A DNA stretch of 64,000 nucleotides from Clostridia bacterium (GCA_017618135.1 JAFZUV010000007.1:62001-126000), one strand, 5' to 3'; counted from the first letter of the stretch, positions 17,885 to 26,499 are shown. Program-made: numbers and translations. The notes: a model not told the origin generated them from the sequence alone.

Positions 17885-18907
17885 ATGGATGACCCTGGGA
17901 GTAGTATTGCGCTTCTGATTTTTTATTTTTGCATGATTTTATTCTGCGGCTATTTTGCCGGTGCCGAAACTGCCCTTTCGAGTGTAAACCGTATTCATAT
18001 AATGAGCTTTTCGGCCAATGGTAATAAGCGTGCGGATAAGGTGCTTTATTTGCTTGAAAATTTTGACGAGGCGCTCTCGACACTTCTTATTGGCAACAAC
18101 ATAGTGAACATCGCTTGCACAACAGCGGCGGTGGTTATTGCCGGGCGGGTGATTGAGTCGTTCGCCGCGGCTAAGGCGGCGGCGATTGCAACTATTGTTA
18201 CAACGGTGCTTTTGTTTTTTTTAGGGGAGATGCTTCCTAAGTGTTATGCGAGGTATTGTAATGAATCGTTTTCAATGTCGATAGCGCCTTCGCTCATATT
18301 CTTTATGAAGGTGCTAAAGCCTTTGTCATGGTTTTTCGCTTCTTTATCCAAGATTGTGTTAAAACCTTTCGGAAACCGTATAAATCAAGAGGTTACTATA
18401 AATGAGGATGAGCTTCAAAGCATAGTGGATAATATTTCGGACAAAGACGATTTTGATAAAGAAACACATGAGCTTGTAAAATCCGCGCTAAAATTTGCTG
18501 ATAAAACAGCAAGAGAAATAATGGTTCCGTGGCGTGATGTTGTAAAGATTAAAGCCGGAACCAAAATAGATGAGATACCTGAAATAATTAAGGGTACATC
18601 GCATTCACGCATACCGGTTATGTCGCGTTCTGGCGAGGTGCGCGGTATACTTCAGATACGGAAGTTTATGCGTGCGTACATCAAAAATAAACATGTTATA
18701 CTGGCGTCCGTAATGGATTATCCCTATTATACTAAGCCGGATATTAATATTGATGATCTCATACGCGAGCTTAGTAACCACAGAAGAAATCTCGCAATAG
18801 TCAAGCGCGGTCAGACTCTTCTTGGCGTTATCACCATCGAAGATATTTTAGAGGAGCTTGTCGGTGAAATATATGACGAGGATGAAATCGGGGGTGATAC
18901 CCCGTGA
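17885..18907 (+). CDS. CNNM/hemolysin-like transporter with CBS pair (first)
   Basis: I take the ATG at 17885; a TTG at 17873 is possible but sits directly on the GCGGGAG ribosome binding site, while the ATG is 12 nt from it. The protein has a DUF21 membrane domain (YFAGAETALSSVNRIHI, then FFLGEMLPK) followed by two CBS domains (REIMVPWRDVVKI; LGVITIEDILEELVGEIYDE). It lacks the C-terminal CorC_HlyC domain present in its neighbour. The family is linked to magnesium efflux. Confidence 0.85.
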   Translation: MDDPGSSIALLIFYFCMILFCGYFAGAETALSSVNRIHIMSFSANGNKRADKVLYLLENFDEALSTLLIGNNIVNIACTTAAVVIAGRVIESFAAAKAAAIATIVTTVLLFFLGEMLPKCYARYCNESFSMSIAPSLIFFMKVLKPLSWFFASLSKIVLKPFGNRINQEVTINEDELQSIVDNISDKDDFDKETHELVKSALKFADKTAREIMVPWRDVVKIKAGTKIDEIPEIIKGTSHSRIPVMSRSGEVRGILQIRKFMRAYIKNKHVILASVMDYPYYTKPDINIDDLIRELSNHRRNLAIVKRGQTLLGVITIEDILEELVGEIYDEDEIGGDTP

Positions 18908-20178
18908 GTGGTTTGGGTTTATATATTCAAATTGCTGTTCTGCTTTTTATTTCCGCGTTTTTTTCAGCAAGCGAAATGGCGTTTGCCTCGGTAAGCGTAT
19001 TAAGGCTAAACACAATAAACGAAACTAAAGGTTCGCTTGCGGCAAGAACAGCAATAAAGATAAAGGAAAAATTTGACGATTCTCTTGCGGCAATTCTTGC
19101 GGGTAACGGTCTTGTTAACAATTATTCTTCGGCAATAGCGGCGGTAATAGTAATTTCTCTCTTGGGTCAGCGATATGCCTTTGTTTCGACCGTTGTTATG
19201 ACTCTTTTGGTACTAACCTTCGGTGAGATAATTCCCAAAAGCCTTGCTAAGCAGTTTCCCGAGAAGTTCTGCCTGTTTTCCGCTTTGCCCGTATATGGTA
19301 TAACAATAGTTTTAAAACCGTTTCTTTTAGTTGTCTTAAAGGCGGTGGATTTAATATCAAGGCTCTGGCAGGACAGGGTGAGCGATAGCGAAGCCGTATC
19401 GGAGGATGACTTTGAAAACATAATTGATATTGTGGGCGATGAGGGTGTTTTAGATGAGGACGAGGTAGATCTTTTGCAAAACGCTCTTGACTTTGACGAG
19501 GTGCTGGCATATCAGATCATAACACCGCGCGTTGATATGGAGGCGCTTGATATCCGTGATTCCTATCAAATAAATATAGGTAAAATATTGGAAACAACAT
19601 ATTCTCGTCTGCCTGTTTTTGAGGATACTCCCGATAACATTATAGGAGTTCTCTATATAAACCACGCTATGAAAGCGATGATTGACAGCGAAAAAATCAG
19701 CATCAGAAAACTGATGCTTGAGCCGGTTTTTGTTCATAAAACCATGCCGATACCCGATGTGCTTAAAAAGATGAAAGAAAACAAGTGCCATATGGCGGTC
19801 GTACTTGATGAATATGGCGGCACACTCGGTATTATCACTATGGAGGATGTGCTTGAGCAGTTGGTGGGTGAAATCTTTGATGAAACCGACGATATTGAGC
19901 CTGAATTTGTTTGCATAGATGATACTCATTTTAAAGCGCTCGGAGATATGCGAATATATGATTTTTTTGATGAATTTGATATTGATATTGAGCAGAATGA
20001 GGACTTTGACGGTGACATTACAACTCTCGGCGGATTTGTAATTACAGAGCTTGAAGGTGAAGTGAATGAGGGGGATACCTTCGATTATGAAGGCTTGCGT
20101 TTTACCGTTTTGGAAATTGAAGATTACCGCGTGCTTAAGGTTGCGGTTGAGGTATTAAACGAGTTTGAAGAGCAATAA
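18904..20178 (+). CDS. CNNM/CorC-like transporter with CBS pair and CorC_HlyC domain (second)
   Basis: The GTG start overlaps the upstream stop (GTGA). The 424-residue protein has DUF21 helices (FSASEMAFASVSVLRLNTI, FGEIIPKSLAKQF), two CBS domains (QIITPRVDMEALD; LGIITMEDVLEQLVGEIFDE) and a C-terminal CorC_HlyC domain (about 345-420). As the two proteins are coupled and complementary in domain content, they may form a heterodimer; CNNM proteins are dimers. Probable role: magnesium or related divalent cation export. Confidence 0.87.
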   Translation: MSGLGLYIQIAVLLFISAFFSASEMAFASVSVLRLNTINETKGSLAARTAIKIKEKFDDSLAAILAGNGLVNNYSSAIAAVIVISLLGQRYAFVSTVVMTLLVLTFGEIIPKSLAKQFPEKFCLFSALPVYGITIVLKPFLLVVLKAVDLISRLWQDRVSDSEAVSEDDFENIIDIVGDEGVLDEDEVDLLQNALDFDEVLAYQIITPRVDMEALDIRDSYQINIGKILETTYSRLPVFEDTPDNIIGVLYINHAMKAMIDSEKISIRKLMLEPVFVHKTMPIPDVLKKMKENKCHMAVVLDEYGGTLGIITMEDVLEQLVGEIFDETDDIEPEFVCIDDTHFKALGDMRIYDFFDEFDIDIEQNEDFDGDITTLGGFVITELEGEVNEGDTFDYEGLRFTVLEIEDYRVLKVAVEVLNEFEEQ

Positions 20179-20185
20179 AAAAGAA

Positions 20186-20224
20186 AAAAGCCGGTGCACC
20201 GAACGGAACGGTGCACCGGCTTTT
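20186..20224. terminator. Bidirectional intrinsic terminator
   Basis: A 16-bp stem (20186-20201 with 20209-20224, loop AACGGAA), flanked by A- and T-runs, separates the convergent CNNM and nifJ genes. Confidence 0.95.
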
Positions 20225-20232
20225 CGTACCAA

Positions 20233-23200
20233 TTACTTGCCGTAAAGCTCAACGAGTTTTTCGAGATGAGCTCTGCGCGCTTTGGCGGTTTTTGCCGCCT
20301 TATCAAAGAGAACCTCCGCACGCTCGGGGAACGAACGGGTAAGGGACGAATAACGAGCCTCACCGAGAATGAACTCTTTATAATCGGCAGTTGCCGGTTT
20401 GCTATCAAGTGAGAACGGATTTTTGCCCTCTGCTTTGAGAGCCGGGTTATAGCGGAAGAGATCCCAATAACCGCAGTCAACCGCACGCTTCATTTCTTTC
20501 TGGCAGTTAACCATACCGCCCTTAATCGAGTGCATCTCGCAAGGAGCGTAACCGATTATGAGTGACGGACCGTCATAAGCCTCAGCCTCTTTGATAGCCT
20601 TGAGTGTCTGATTTTGATCAGCACCCATAGCAATCTGAGCTACATAGATGTAACCGTAAGACATTGCGATTTCAGCAAGGCTCTTCTTAGCGATAGCCTT
20701 ACCGGCCGCCGCGAACTGAGCAACCTGACCGATGTTAGAAGCCTTTGAAGCCTGACCGCCGGTATTAGAGTAAACCTCGGTATCAAATACCATAATGTTT
20801 ACATTATTGCCTGCCGCCAAAACATGGTCAACACCGCCGAAGCCGATATCGTAAGCCCAACCGTCACCACCGAATATCCAAACGGACTTCTTGGAGAGGT
20901 ATTCGCTGTTGTTAAGAACATCACGGCAAAGGTCGCAATCAGCACCAGCCTTCTTAATAGCCTCAACGAGAGCCTTAGAAGCGGCAGAGTTCTTAACACC
21001 GTCATTTACAGTGTTCAGATACTCTTCAGCCGCAGCCTTAACATCGCTTGAAGCCTTATCGCTTGCAGCTATTCCCTTAACATCGTCAATAAGACGGTTT
21101 CTTATAGCCTGCTGACCGAGGAACATACCGTAACCGTGCTCAGCGTTATCCTCAAAGAGTGAGTTAGCCCAAGCAGGACCGTGACCTTCGGCATTGGTTG
21201 TATATGGACTTGTTGCCGCAGGGCCGCCCCAAATTGAAGAGCATCCTGTAGCGTTTGAGATATACATTCTGTCACCGAACAACTGAGTAATAAGGCGAGC
21301 ATAAGATGTTTCGGCACAGCCGGCACAAGAGCCCGAGAACTCAAGAAGCGGCTTCTTGAACTGAGAAGTAATAACATTAGCGTCAGAAGCGACATCTGCC
21401 TTCTCAGATACATTAGCTACGCAGTAATCAAATGCATCCTGCTGAGCAAGCTGTGACTCCTGCGGTACCATCTTGATAGAAGCGGTCGGGCAAACGCCAA
21501 CGCAAACGCCGCAACCCATACAGTCAAGCGGAGAAATAGCCATTGTATAAGAATAGCCCTTATTTGTAACGAGCTTTTCTTTCTCGGCAACTTTAAGGCT
21601 CTGGGGAGCCGCCGCCTTCTCTTCTGCTGAGAGAGCATAAGGACGAATAGTAGCGTGTGGACATACAAACGCACACTTGTTACAACCGATACAGGTTGTG
21701 TTGTTCCACTCAGGTACCATAACGGCAACGCCGCGCTTTTCAAATGCGGAAGCGCCCTGCTCAAATGTACCGTCAGCGTGATCGCTGAATGCGGAAACCG
21801 GAAGCTCGTAGCCGTTCATAAGACCAACCGGCTTCATAATGGTATCAACCATCTTTTCGAGCTTAGAGTTATCCTCATTAGCCGCCGCCTTAGCCTCATC
21901 CTCAGCAGTAGCCCAGGAAGCCGGAACATCTATTTTAACATAGGCTGTAGCACCGGCGTCAATAGCTTTCCAGTTCATGTCAACTATATCGCGACCTTTT
22001 TTAAGGAAAGAAGCCTCTGCTTTTTCTTTCATATACTTAACAGCGTCTTCAGGAGGAAGAACGGCGGCAAGAGAGAAGAAGGCGGACTGCAAAATTGTGT
22101 TTGTACGCTTGCCGAGACCGATCTGGGCCGCAAGATCAATAGCGTTAACGGTGTAAAGATTTATGTTATTCTTTGCAATATAACGCTTGGCTTCGGCCGG
22201 CATATGACGGTCAAGCTCTTCGGGTGACCACTGGCAGTTGATAAGGAACACACCGCCGGGCTTAACATCGTTAACCATCTTATAACCCTTTATTACATAA
22301 GAGGGATTATGGCAGGCAACAAAGTCAGCCTTATTTATATAGTAGGGGCTCTTTATGGGCTTGTCGCCGAAACGAAGGTGTGATACTGTAATACCGCCGG
22401 TCTTTTTAGAGTCATACTGGAAATATGCCTGAACATATTTATCGGTGTGGTCGCCGATGATTTTAATTGAATTTTTGTTAGCGCCAACTGTACCGTCACC
22501 GCCGAGACCCCAGAATTTGCACTCAATAGTACCCTCAGCCGCAGTGTTCGGAGCCTCTTCCTCAGGCAGAGAAAGACCTGTAACATCATCTACTATACCG
22601 ATAGTAAACTGTGCCTTCGGAGCGTCCTTAGAAAGTTCTTTGTAAACTGCGAATACACTTGAAGGCGGAGTGTCTTTAGAACCAAGACCGTAGCGTCCGC
22701 CGATTACGGTATCGATTTTTCTTCCCGTAGCGGCAAGAGCGCCTACAACGTCCATGTAAAGAGGCTCGCCTAAAGAACCGGGCTCTTTAGTTCTGTCAAG
22801 AACGGCAATTTTCTTAACAGTATCCGGTATAGCCTCAACTAACTTTTCGGCTGAGAAGGGACGATAAAGACGAACTTTAATAAGACCTACCTTTTCGCCG
22901 GCGGCGGTTAAGTAATCAATTACTTCCTCTGCAACATCGCATATAGAGCCCATAGCAATTATCACACGCTCGGCATCCGGTGCTCCGTAATAGTTAAAGA
23001 GTTTATAGTCAGTACCGAGTTTTGCATTAACCTTGTTCATATATTCTTCAACGATTGCAGGAAGAGCAGTGTAATACTTATTGCAAGCTTCTCTGTTCTG
23101 GAAGAATATATCATCGTTTTCGTGAGAGCCGCGCATTGTAGGATGCTCAGGATTAAGAGCACGCTTGCGGAATGCTGCTACCGCATCCATATCGCACATC

Positions 23201-23778
23201 TCTTTAAGGTCATCGTAATCCCAAACCTGGATTTTTTGAATTTCGTGAGAAGTGCGGAAACCGTCAAAAAAGTTGATAAACGGAACTCTGCCCTTAATAG
23301 AGGCTAAATGAGCTACCGCGCCTAAATCCATAACCTCCTGCGGATTTGTTTCGGCAAGCATAGCAAAACCTGTTTGGCGGCAGGCATAAACATCTGAATG
23401 GTCGCCGAAAATGTTGAGCGCGTGGCTTGCAACACAGCGAGCTGATACATGGAATACGCAGGGGAGAAGCTCACCTGCTATTTTGTACATATTCGGTATC
23501 ATAAGCAAAAGACCTTGTGAAGCGGTGAAGGTAGTGGTAAGTGCACCTGCTGCAAGAGAGCCGTGGACAGTACCTGCGGCGCCTGCCTCAGACTGCATCT
23601 CAACAACATTTACTTTTGTACCGAAAATGTTTTTAAGCCCTTGAGCAGACCACTGGTCAACATAATCCGCCATAGGGCTGGACGGTGTAATAGGGTAAAT
23701 ACCGGCAACTTCTGTAAAGGCATACGCAACATGAGCCGCGGCATTATTACCGTCCATAGTTTTAAACTTTCTGGACAC
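20233..23778 (-). CDS. nifJ: Pyruvate:ferredoxin (flavodoxin) oxidoreductase
   Basis: The 1181-residue single-chain enzyme converts pyruvate and CoA to acetyl-CoA, CO2 and reduced ferredoxin. The domain order is complete: N-terminal AAHVAYAFTEVAGIYPITPSSPMAD, a gamma-type domain with FWGLGGDGTVGANKNS, two [4Fe-4S] motifs (CIGCNKCAFVCPH and CMGCGVCVGVCPT), and a C-terminal TPP domain with GCAGCAETSYARL, GDGWAYDIGFGG and SNTGG. The RBS is AGGAGG. Usual length for the family. It stands alone with its own promoter and a candidate operator overlapping the transcript start. Confidence 0.97.
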   Translation of the reverse strand: MSRKFKTMDGNNAAAHVAYAFTEVAGIYPITPSSPMADYVDQWSAQGLKNIFGTKVNVVEMQSEAGAAGTVHGSLAAGALTTTFTASQGLLLMIPNMYKIAGELLPCVFHVSARCVASHALNIFGDHSDVYACRQTGFAMLAETNPQEVMDLGAVAHLASIKGRVPFINFFDGFRTSHEIQKIQVWDYDDLKEMCDMDAVAAFRKRALNPEHPTMRGSHENDDIFFQNREACNKYYTALPAIVEEYMNKVNAKLGTDYKLFNYYGAPDAERVIIAMGSICDVAEEVIDYLTAAGEKVGLIKVRLYRPFSAEKLVEAIPDTVKKIAVLDRTKEPGSLGEPLYMDVVGALAATGRKIDTVIGGRYGLGSKDTPPSSVFAVYKELSKDAPKAQFTIGIVDDVTGLSLPEEEAPNTAAEGTIECKFWGLGGDGTVGANKNSIKIIGDHTDKYVQAYFQYDSKKTGGITVSHLRFGDKPIKSPYYINKADFVACHNPSYVIKGYKMVNDVKPGGVFLINCQWSPEELDRHMPAEAKRYIAKNNINLYTVNAIDLAAQIGLGKRTNTILQSAFFSLAAVLPPEDAVKYMKEKAEASFLKKGRDIVDMNWKAIDAGATAYVKIDVPASWATAEDEAKAAANEDNSKLEKMVDTIMKPVGLMNGYELPVSAFSDHADGTFEQGASAFEKRGVAVMVPEWNNTTCIGCNKCAFVCPHATIRPYALSAEEKAAAPQSLKVAEKEKLVTNKGYSYTMAISPLDCMGCGVCVGVCPTASIKMVPQESQLAQQDAFDYCVANVSEKADVASDANVITSQFKKPLLEFSGSCAGCAETSYARLITQLFGDRMYISNATGCSSIWGGPAATSPYTTNAEGHGPAWANSLFEDNAEHGYGMFLGQQAIRNRLIDDVKGIAASDKASSDVKAAAEEYLNTVNDGVKNSAASKALVEAIKKAGADCDLCRDVLNNSEYLSKKSVWIFGGDGWAYDIGFGGVDHVLAAGNNVNIMVFDTEVYSNTGGQASKASNIGQVAQFAAAGKAIAKKSLAEIAMSYGYIYVAQIAMGADQNQTLKAIKEAEAYDGPSLIIGYAPCEMHSIKGGMVNCQKEMKRAVDCGYWDLFRYNPALKAEGKNPFSLDSKPATADYKEFILGEARYSSLTRSFPERAEVLFDKAAKTAKARRAHLEKLVELYGK

Positions 23779-23804
23779 TTAAAATTCCTCCTATTGTTTA
23801 ACTT

Positions 23805-23825
23805 TGGATTGGTGTACCAAATCCA
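23805..23825 (-). promoter_or_regulatory. Candidate operator downstream of the nifJ transcription start
   Basis: A 21-bp imperfect palindrome, with half-sites TGGATTGG and CAAATCCA, covers about +4 to +24 relative to the predicted nifJ start. A repressor bound here would block transcription. It does not match the Rex consensus that I know (TTGTTAA-N4-TTAACAA). Confidence 0.45.
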
Positions 23826-23835
23826 TACACAATCG

Positions 23836-23864
23836 ATTATATCACTACATTTTGTATTTGTAAA
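23836..23864 (-). promoter_or_regulatory. nifJ promoter
   Basis: On the minus strand TTTACA (23864-23859) and TATAAT (23841-23836) are 17 nt apart. Confidence 0.82.
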
Positions 23865-23908
23865 TAAGAAATTTATACAAATAGTACATTGTTTTCAGAA
23901 CGCTTCGC

Positions 23909-23936
23909 TTGACAAATTGCTCAGTTAAGGTATAAT
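23909..23936 (+). promoter_or_regulatory. galE promoter
   Basis: TTGACA (23909-23914) and TATAAT (23931-23936) are 16 nt apart, ahead of the galE RBS GGAGGG. Confidence 0.82.
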
Positions 23937-23967
23937 TATAAAATAATATCTTTTTCGGAGGGATAAT

Positions 23968-24981
23968 ATGGCAGTTTTAGTTACGGGCGGCGTAGGATAT
24001 ATAGGCAGTCATACCTGCGTGGAAATGTTAAACAATGGTTTTGAAGTTGTTGTGATCGATAATCTTGATAACAGCAACGAAAAATCACTTGAGCGGGTTG
24101 AAAAAATAACAGGAAAAACGCTCAAGTTTTATAAAGCGGATGTGCGCGATAAATCGGCTCTTCGTAGAATTTTTAACGAAAACCAAATTGAAGCGGTAAT
24201 TCATTTTGCCGGTCTTAAGGCGGTTGGAGAGTCAGTAAAAGAACCGGTTATGTATTACGATAATAATCTTGAAAGTACCATATCTCTCGTAGAGGTTATG
24301 AATGAATTTGGCGTTAAAAAGATAGTTTTTTCTTCCTCGGCAACCGTTTATGGCGTAACAAAAGAAATGCCGCTTAAAGAGGGTATGCCCACGGGAGCTA
24401 TTAACCCGTACGGTAGGACAAAACTGTTCATTGAATATATACTTCGCGATTTATTCGTGTCTGATAATGAATGGTCTATAGCTTTGCTTCGTTATTTTAA
24501 CCCCATAGGCGCGCATAAGAGCGGCACGATAGGTGAGGACCCGAAGGGTATACCTAATAATCTTATGCCGTACATATCGCAGGTAGCTGTGGGTAGACTT
24601 GAAAAGCTTCATGTTTTCGGCAACGATTATAACACTCCTGACGGTACGGGCGTCCGTGATTATATTCATGTGGTAGACCTTGCTATAGGGCATGTCAAAG
24701 CGGTTGAGTGGGCTCTTAACAATACCGGTTGTGAGGAAATAAATCTCGGCACGGGTAAGGGTACTACCGTATTAGAGCTTCGCGCAGCATTCGAAAAAGC
24801 CTCAGGTATTAAAATACCCTATGTAATCGACCCGCGCAGACCGGGCGACCCGGATGAGGTATATGCCGACGCAACTAAAGCAAAACAACTGCTTGGTTGG
24901 GAGGCGCAGCGCGGTATTGACGAAATGTGTGAGGATACCTGGCGTTGGCAGAAGAACAACCCCAACGGCTATGACAATTAA
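23968..24981 (+). CDS. galE: UDP-glucose 4-epimerase
   Basis: The 337-residue extended SDR enzyme has the NAD loop [29 protein letters not shown] and the catalytic YGRTK, with length typical of GalE. It interconverts UDP-glucose and UDP-galactose. It stands alone and is followed closely by tRNA-Arg, with a small GCCCTC/GAGGGC hairpin (24989-25004) between them. Confidence 0.95.
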   Translation: MAVLVTGGVGYIGSHTCVEMLNNGFEVVVIDNLDNSNEKSLERVEKITGKTLKFYKADVRDKSALRRIFNENQIEAVIHFAGLKAVGESVKEPVMYYDNNLESTISLVEVMNEFGVKKIVFSSSATVYGVTKEMPLKEGMPTGAINPYGRTKLFIEYILRDLFVSDNEWSIALLRYFNPIGAHKSGTIGEDPKGIPNNLMPYISQVAVGRLEKLHVFGNDYNTPDGTGVRDYIHVVDLAIGHVKAVEWALNNTGCEEINLGTGKGTTVLELRAAFEKASGIKIPYVIDPRRPGDPDEVYADATKAKQLLGWEAQRGIDEMCEDTWRWQKNNPNGYDN

Positions 24982-25010
24982 ATAATACGCCCTCTTATGA
25001 GGGCATATAT

Positions 25011-25087
25011 CCGCCCGTGGCGCAGCTGGATAACGCAGCAGATTCCGATTCTGAAGAACAGGGGTTCGAATCCCTTCGGGCGGGCCA
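25011..25087 (+). tRNA. tRNA-Arg (anticodon CCG)
   Basis: The acceptor CCGCCCG (25011-25017) pairs with CGGGCGG (25077-25083). The D arm, the anticodon loop TTCCGAT (anticodon CCG at 25045-25047) and the T loop TTCGAAT are in place, and CCA is encoded (25085-25087). Length 77 nt. No promoter is obvious after galE, so read-through from galE may contribute. Confidence 0.93.
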
Positions 25088-25126
25088 AAAGAGAACATCG
25101 TGCCTTTTGGTACGGTGTTCTCTTTT
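25087..25126 (+). terminator. tRNA-Arg terminator hairpin
   Basis: AAAAGAGAACA pairs with TGTTCTCTTTT, the latter serving as T-rich tail. It begins at the last base of the tRNA. Confidence 0.8.
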
Positions 25127-25140
25127 AGTTCCAGTAGAAA

Positions 25141-25266
25141 CGAAGGGATTCGAAAAGGGCGGTTTTGCCGCAAGGCAAAATGCCAACCTTTCAGTGAACG
25201 GTTGGCAAGCCCGTGGGCGTGTAGCCTCAACAGTTGCGGCGTAGCGAATCCCTTCGGGCGGGCCAA
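25141..25266 (+). repeat. tRNA-linked structured element, copy A (carries a copy of the tRNA-Arg 3' end)
   Basis: The last 22 nt (25245-25266) are identical to 25067-25088, i.e. the tRNA-Arg 3' end from position C56 of the tRNA through CCA plus one A. A 12-nt arm at 25141-25152 is the exact reverse complement of 25245-25256. The core between them folds as follows: closing stem 25157-25160/25209-25212, hairpin 25163-25169/25174-25180 (GCAA loop), hairpin 25181-25188/25200-25207, and a hairpin at 25224-25240. A homologous core lies next to tRNA-Gly (34772-34894, minus strand). Function and mobility are unknown; I do not recognise the family. Confidence 0.8.
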
Positions 25267-25267
25267 C

Positions 25268-25307
25268 AAAAAAAGAGTGATTTGTCTACCGGACAATCAC
25301 TTTTTTT
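25268..25307 (+). terminator. Terminator directly after element copy A
   Basis: GTGATTTGTC pairs with GACAATCAC with a one-base bulge, preceded by an A-run and followed by seven T. Copy A could thus be made as a discrete transcript. Confidence 0.85.
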
Positions 25308-25310
25308 GCA

Positions 25311-25400
25311 CGATGTGTTCCGCTCTCGCGGAACGAGACGTACGCTTTGCGTATGATGTATCCAACTGATGTGATGTGCGCTTACGCGCGTGAAACGGAA
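25311..25400 (+). repeat. Hairpin cluster with GATGTG spacers
   Basis: Three short perfect hairpins follow each other: GTTCCGC/GCGGAAC (25317-25334), TACGC/GCGTA (25341-25353) and GCGC/GCGC (25378-25389). GATGTG-like words recur between them (25312, 25374). It resembles small interspersed repeats that I have seen in clostridial intergenic DNA; no coding potential is visible. Confidence 0.5.
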
Positions 25401-25445
25401 CTCATCTTATCACTTTACAACTGAAAACCGTTTTATAATTACCTC

Positions 25446-25474
25446 TTGACAGGCGAATATTTTTGCTGTATTAT
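25446..25474 (+). promoter_or_regulatory. Promoter of the GntR/ABC operon
   Basis: TTGACA (25446-25451) and TATTAT (25469-25474) are 17 nt apart. Confidence 0.85.
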
Positions 25475-25494
25475 TGTATTAGTTGATTAATACA
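25475..25494 (+). promoter_or_regulatory. Candidate GntR (YtrA-type) operator
   Basis: TGTATTA and TAATACA form a perfect 7-bp inverted repeat with a 6-nt centre, starting right after the -10 box. YtrA-family repressors bind such A/T-rich palindromes over their own promoters, so autorepression by the next gene is likely. Confidence 0.65.
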
Positions 25495-25510
25495 GTAAGG
25501 GGATGACGGC

Positions 25511-25870
25511 TTGGGCTTTGATTTTAACAACAACACACCTATTTATATACAGATAGCGGAGCTTATAAAGGTTAAAATTGTATCAGGCAATTATCAGCCC
25601 GGTGAACGCTTGCCTTCGGTAAGAGATTTGGCGGTAGAGCTTAAAGCCAATCCTAACACAGTACAACGCGCGCTTTCGGATCTTGAAAACACCGGACTTA
25701 TTCTTACTGAGCGCACAAACGGTAAGTTTGTAACAACCGATGTTGCGGAAATTCAAAACCAAAAGGCGTTGTATGCAAGGATGTTAGCGGAGGATTACTT
25801 GAATCGAATGGACCTTGTGGGTTTTAATAAGGTTGAGGCCGCTGAGATTCTTAATAAGGTGGAAAAATAG
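25511..25870 (+). CDS. GntR-family transcriptional regulator, YtrA-like
   Basis: The start is TTG at 25511, with AAGGGG 8 nt upstream; no ATG in this frame fits. The 119-residue protein has the GntR winged helix (PIYIQIAELIKVKIVSGNYQPGERLPSVRDLAVELKANPNTVQRAL) and only a short C-terminal helix pair, as in the YtrA subfamily, which controls adjacent ABC transporters. A matching operator sits over its promoter. Confidence 0.9.
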   Translation: MGFDFNNNTPIYIQIAELIKVKIVSGNYQPGERLPSVRDLAVELKANPNTVQRALSDLENTGLILTERTNGKFVTTDVAEIQNQKALYARMLAEDYLNRMDLVGFNKVEAAEILNKVEK

Positions 25871-25890
25871 TATAGAAAGTAGGGGCTTTA

Positions 25891-26499
25891 ATGATTTTTG
25901 AAACAAAAAGGCTGATTTTGCGCCCTTGGCAAGAGTCAGACGCACATAGTCTGTATGAGTACGCAAGGTCTGATAAAATAGGTCCGGCTGCCGGATGGCC
26001 GGTACATACAAGCGTTGAAGAGAGCCTGAAAATAATAAAGACGGTTTTAAGCGCACCGGAAACCTATGCTGTGCTTGATAAGGCAAGTATGTGTGCCATA
26101 GGCTCTGTGGGGCTTATGATAGGCAGTGCCGCAAATATTGATTTGCCTGATAATCAAGCTGAAATCGGATATTGGATAGGTCAGCCTTATTGGGGCAGAG
26201 GACTTATCCCGGAAGCTGTGAGAGAGCTTTTAAGGTATGCCTTTTGCGAACTTAATCTTGAAAAGGTATGGTGCAGTTATTTTGAAGGTAATACAAAATC
26301 AAAGCGGGTTCAGGAAAAATGCGGATTTGAGTATCGGTACACAGATAAGAAATACTATGTTAAGCCGCTGGGTGAAGAGCGTACGCTTCATGTCACCTGT
26401 ATCACAAAGGAGAGCCGGCGAAGGCAAAACAGCCTGCCTGAAACGCTTGAAAAAGAGTTTAATAATAACATAAAAATTGAACATTTGAATAAATCTTAA
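25891..26499 (+). CDS. GNAT family N-acetyltransferase (RimJ/RimL-like)
   Basis: The 202-residue protein begins with FETKRLILRPWQESDAHSLYEYA and has EIGYWIGQPYWGRGLIPEAVRELLRYAF, the acetyl-CoA binding region of RimJ/RimL-like GNATs. A Lys/Arg-rich C-terminal tail of about 35 residues extends past the usual end. It lies between the regulator and the ABC genes, 20 nt after the regulator, so it is probably in the same transcript. Substrate unknown; it could modify a protein or an antibiotic. Confidence 0.85.
   Translation: MIFETKRLILRPWQESDAHSLYEYARSDKIGPAAGWPVHTSVEESLKIIKTVLSAPETYAVLDKASMCAIGSVGLMIGSAANIDLPDNQAEIGYWIGQPYWGRGLIPEAVRELLRYAFCELNLEKVWCSYFEGNTKSKRVQEKCGFEYRYTDKKYYVKPLGEERTLHVTCITKESRRRQNSLPETLEKEFNNNIKIEHLNKS

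Noticed and set aside
21655-22227. 190-codon open frame antisense to nifJ
   Set aside because: No recognisable domain or RBS, wholly inside a well-supported gene.
25067-25266. Simple phage attachment site pair at tRNA-Arg
   Set aside because: The direct repeat fits, but no integrase or genes lie between, the same core recurs at tRNA-Gly, and each copy has a matching inverted arm, which classical att sites do not need.
25017-25369. Short open frames crossing tRNA-Arg and the downstream element (both strands)
   Set aside because: They run through the tRNA, terminators and structured repeat; no RBS; their apparent protein sequence is a by-product of the repeat.
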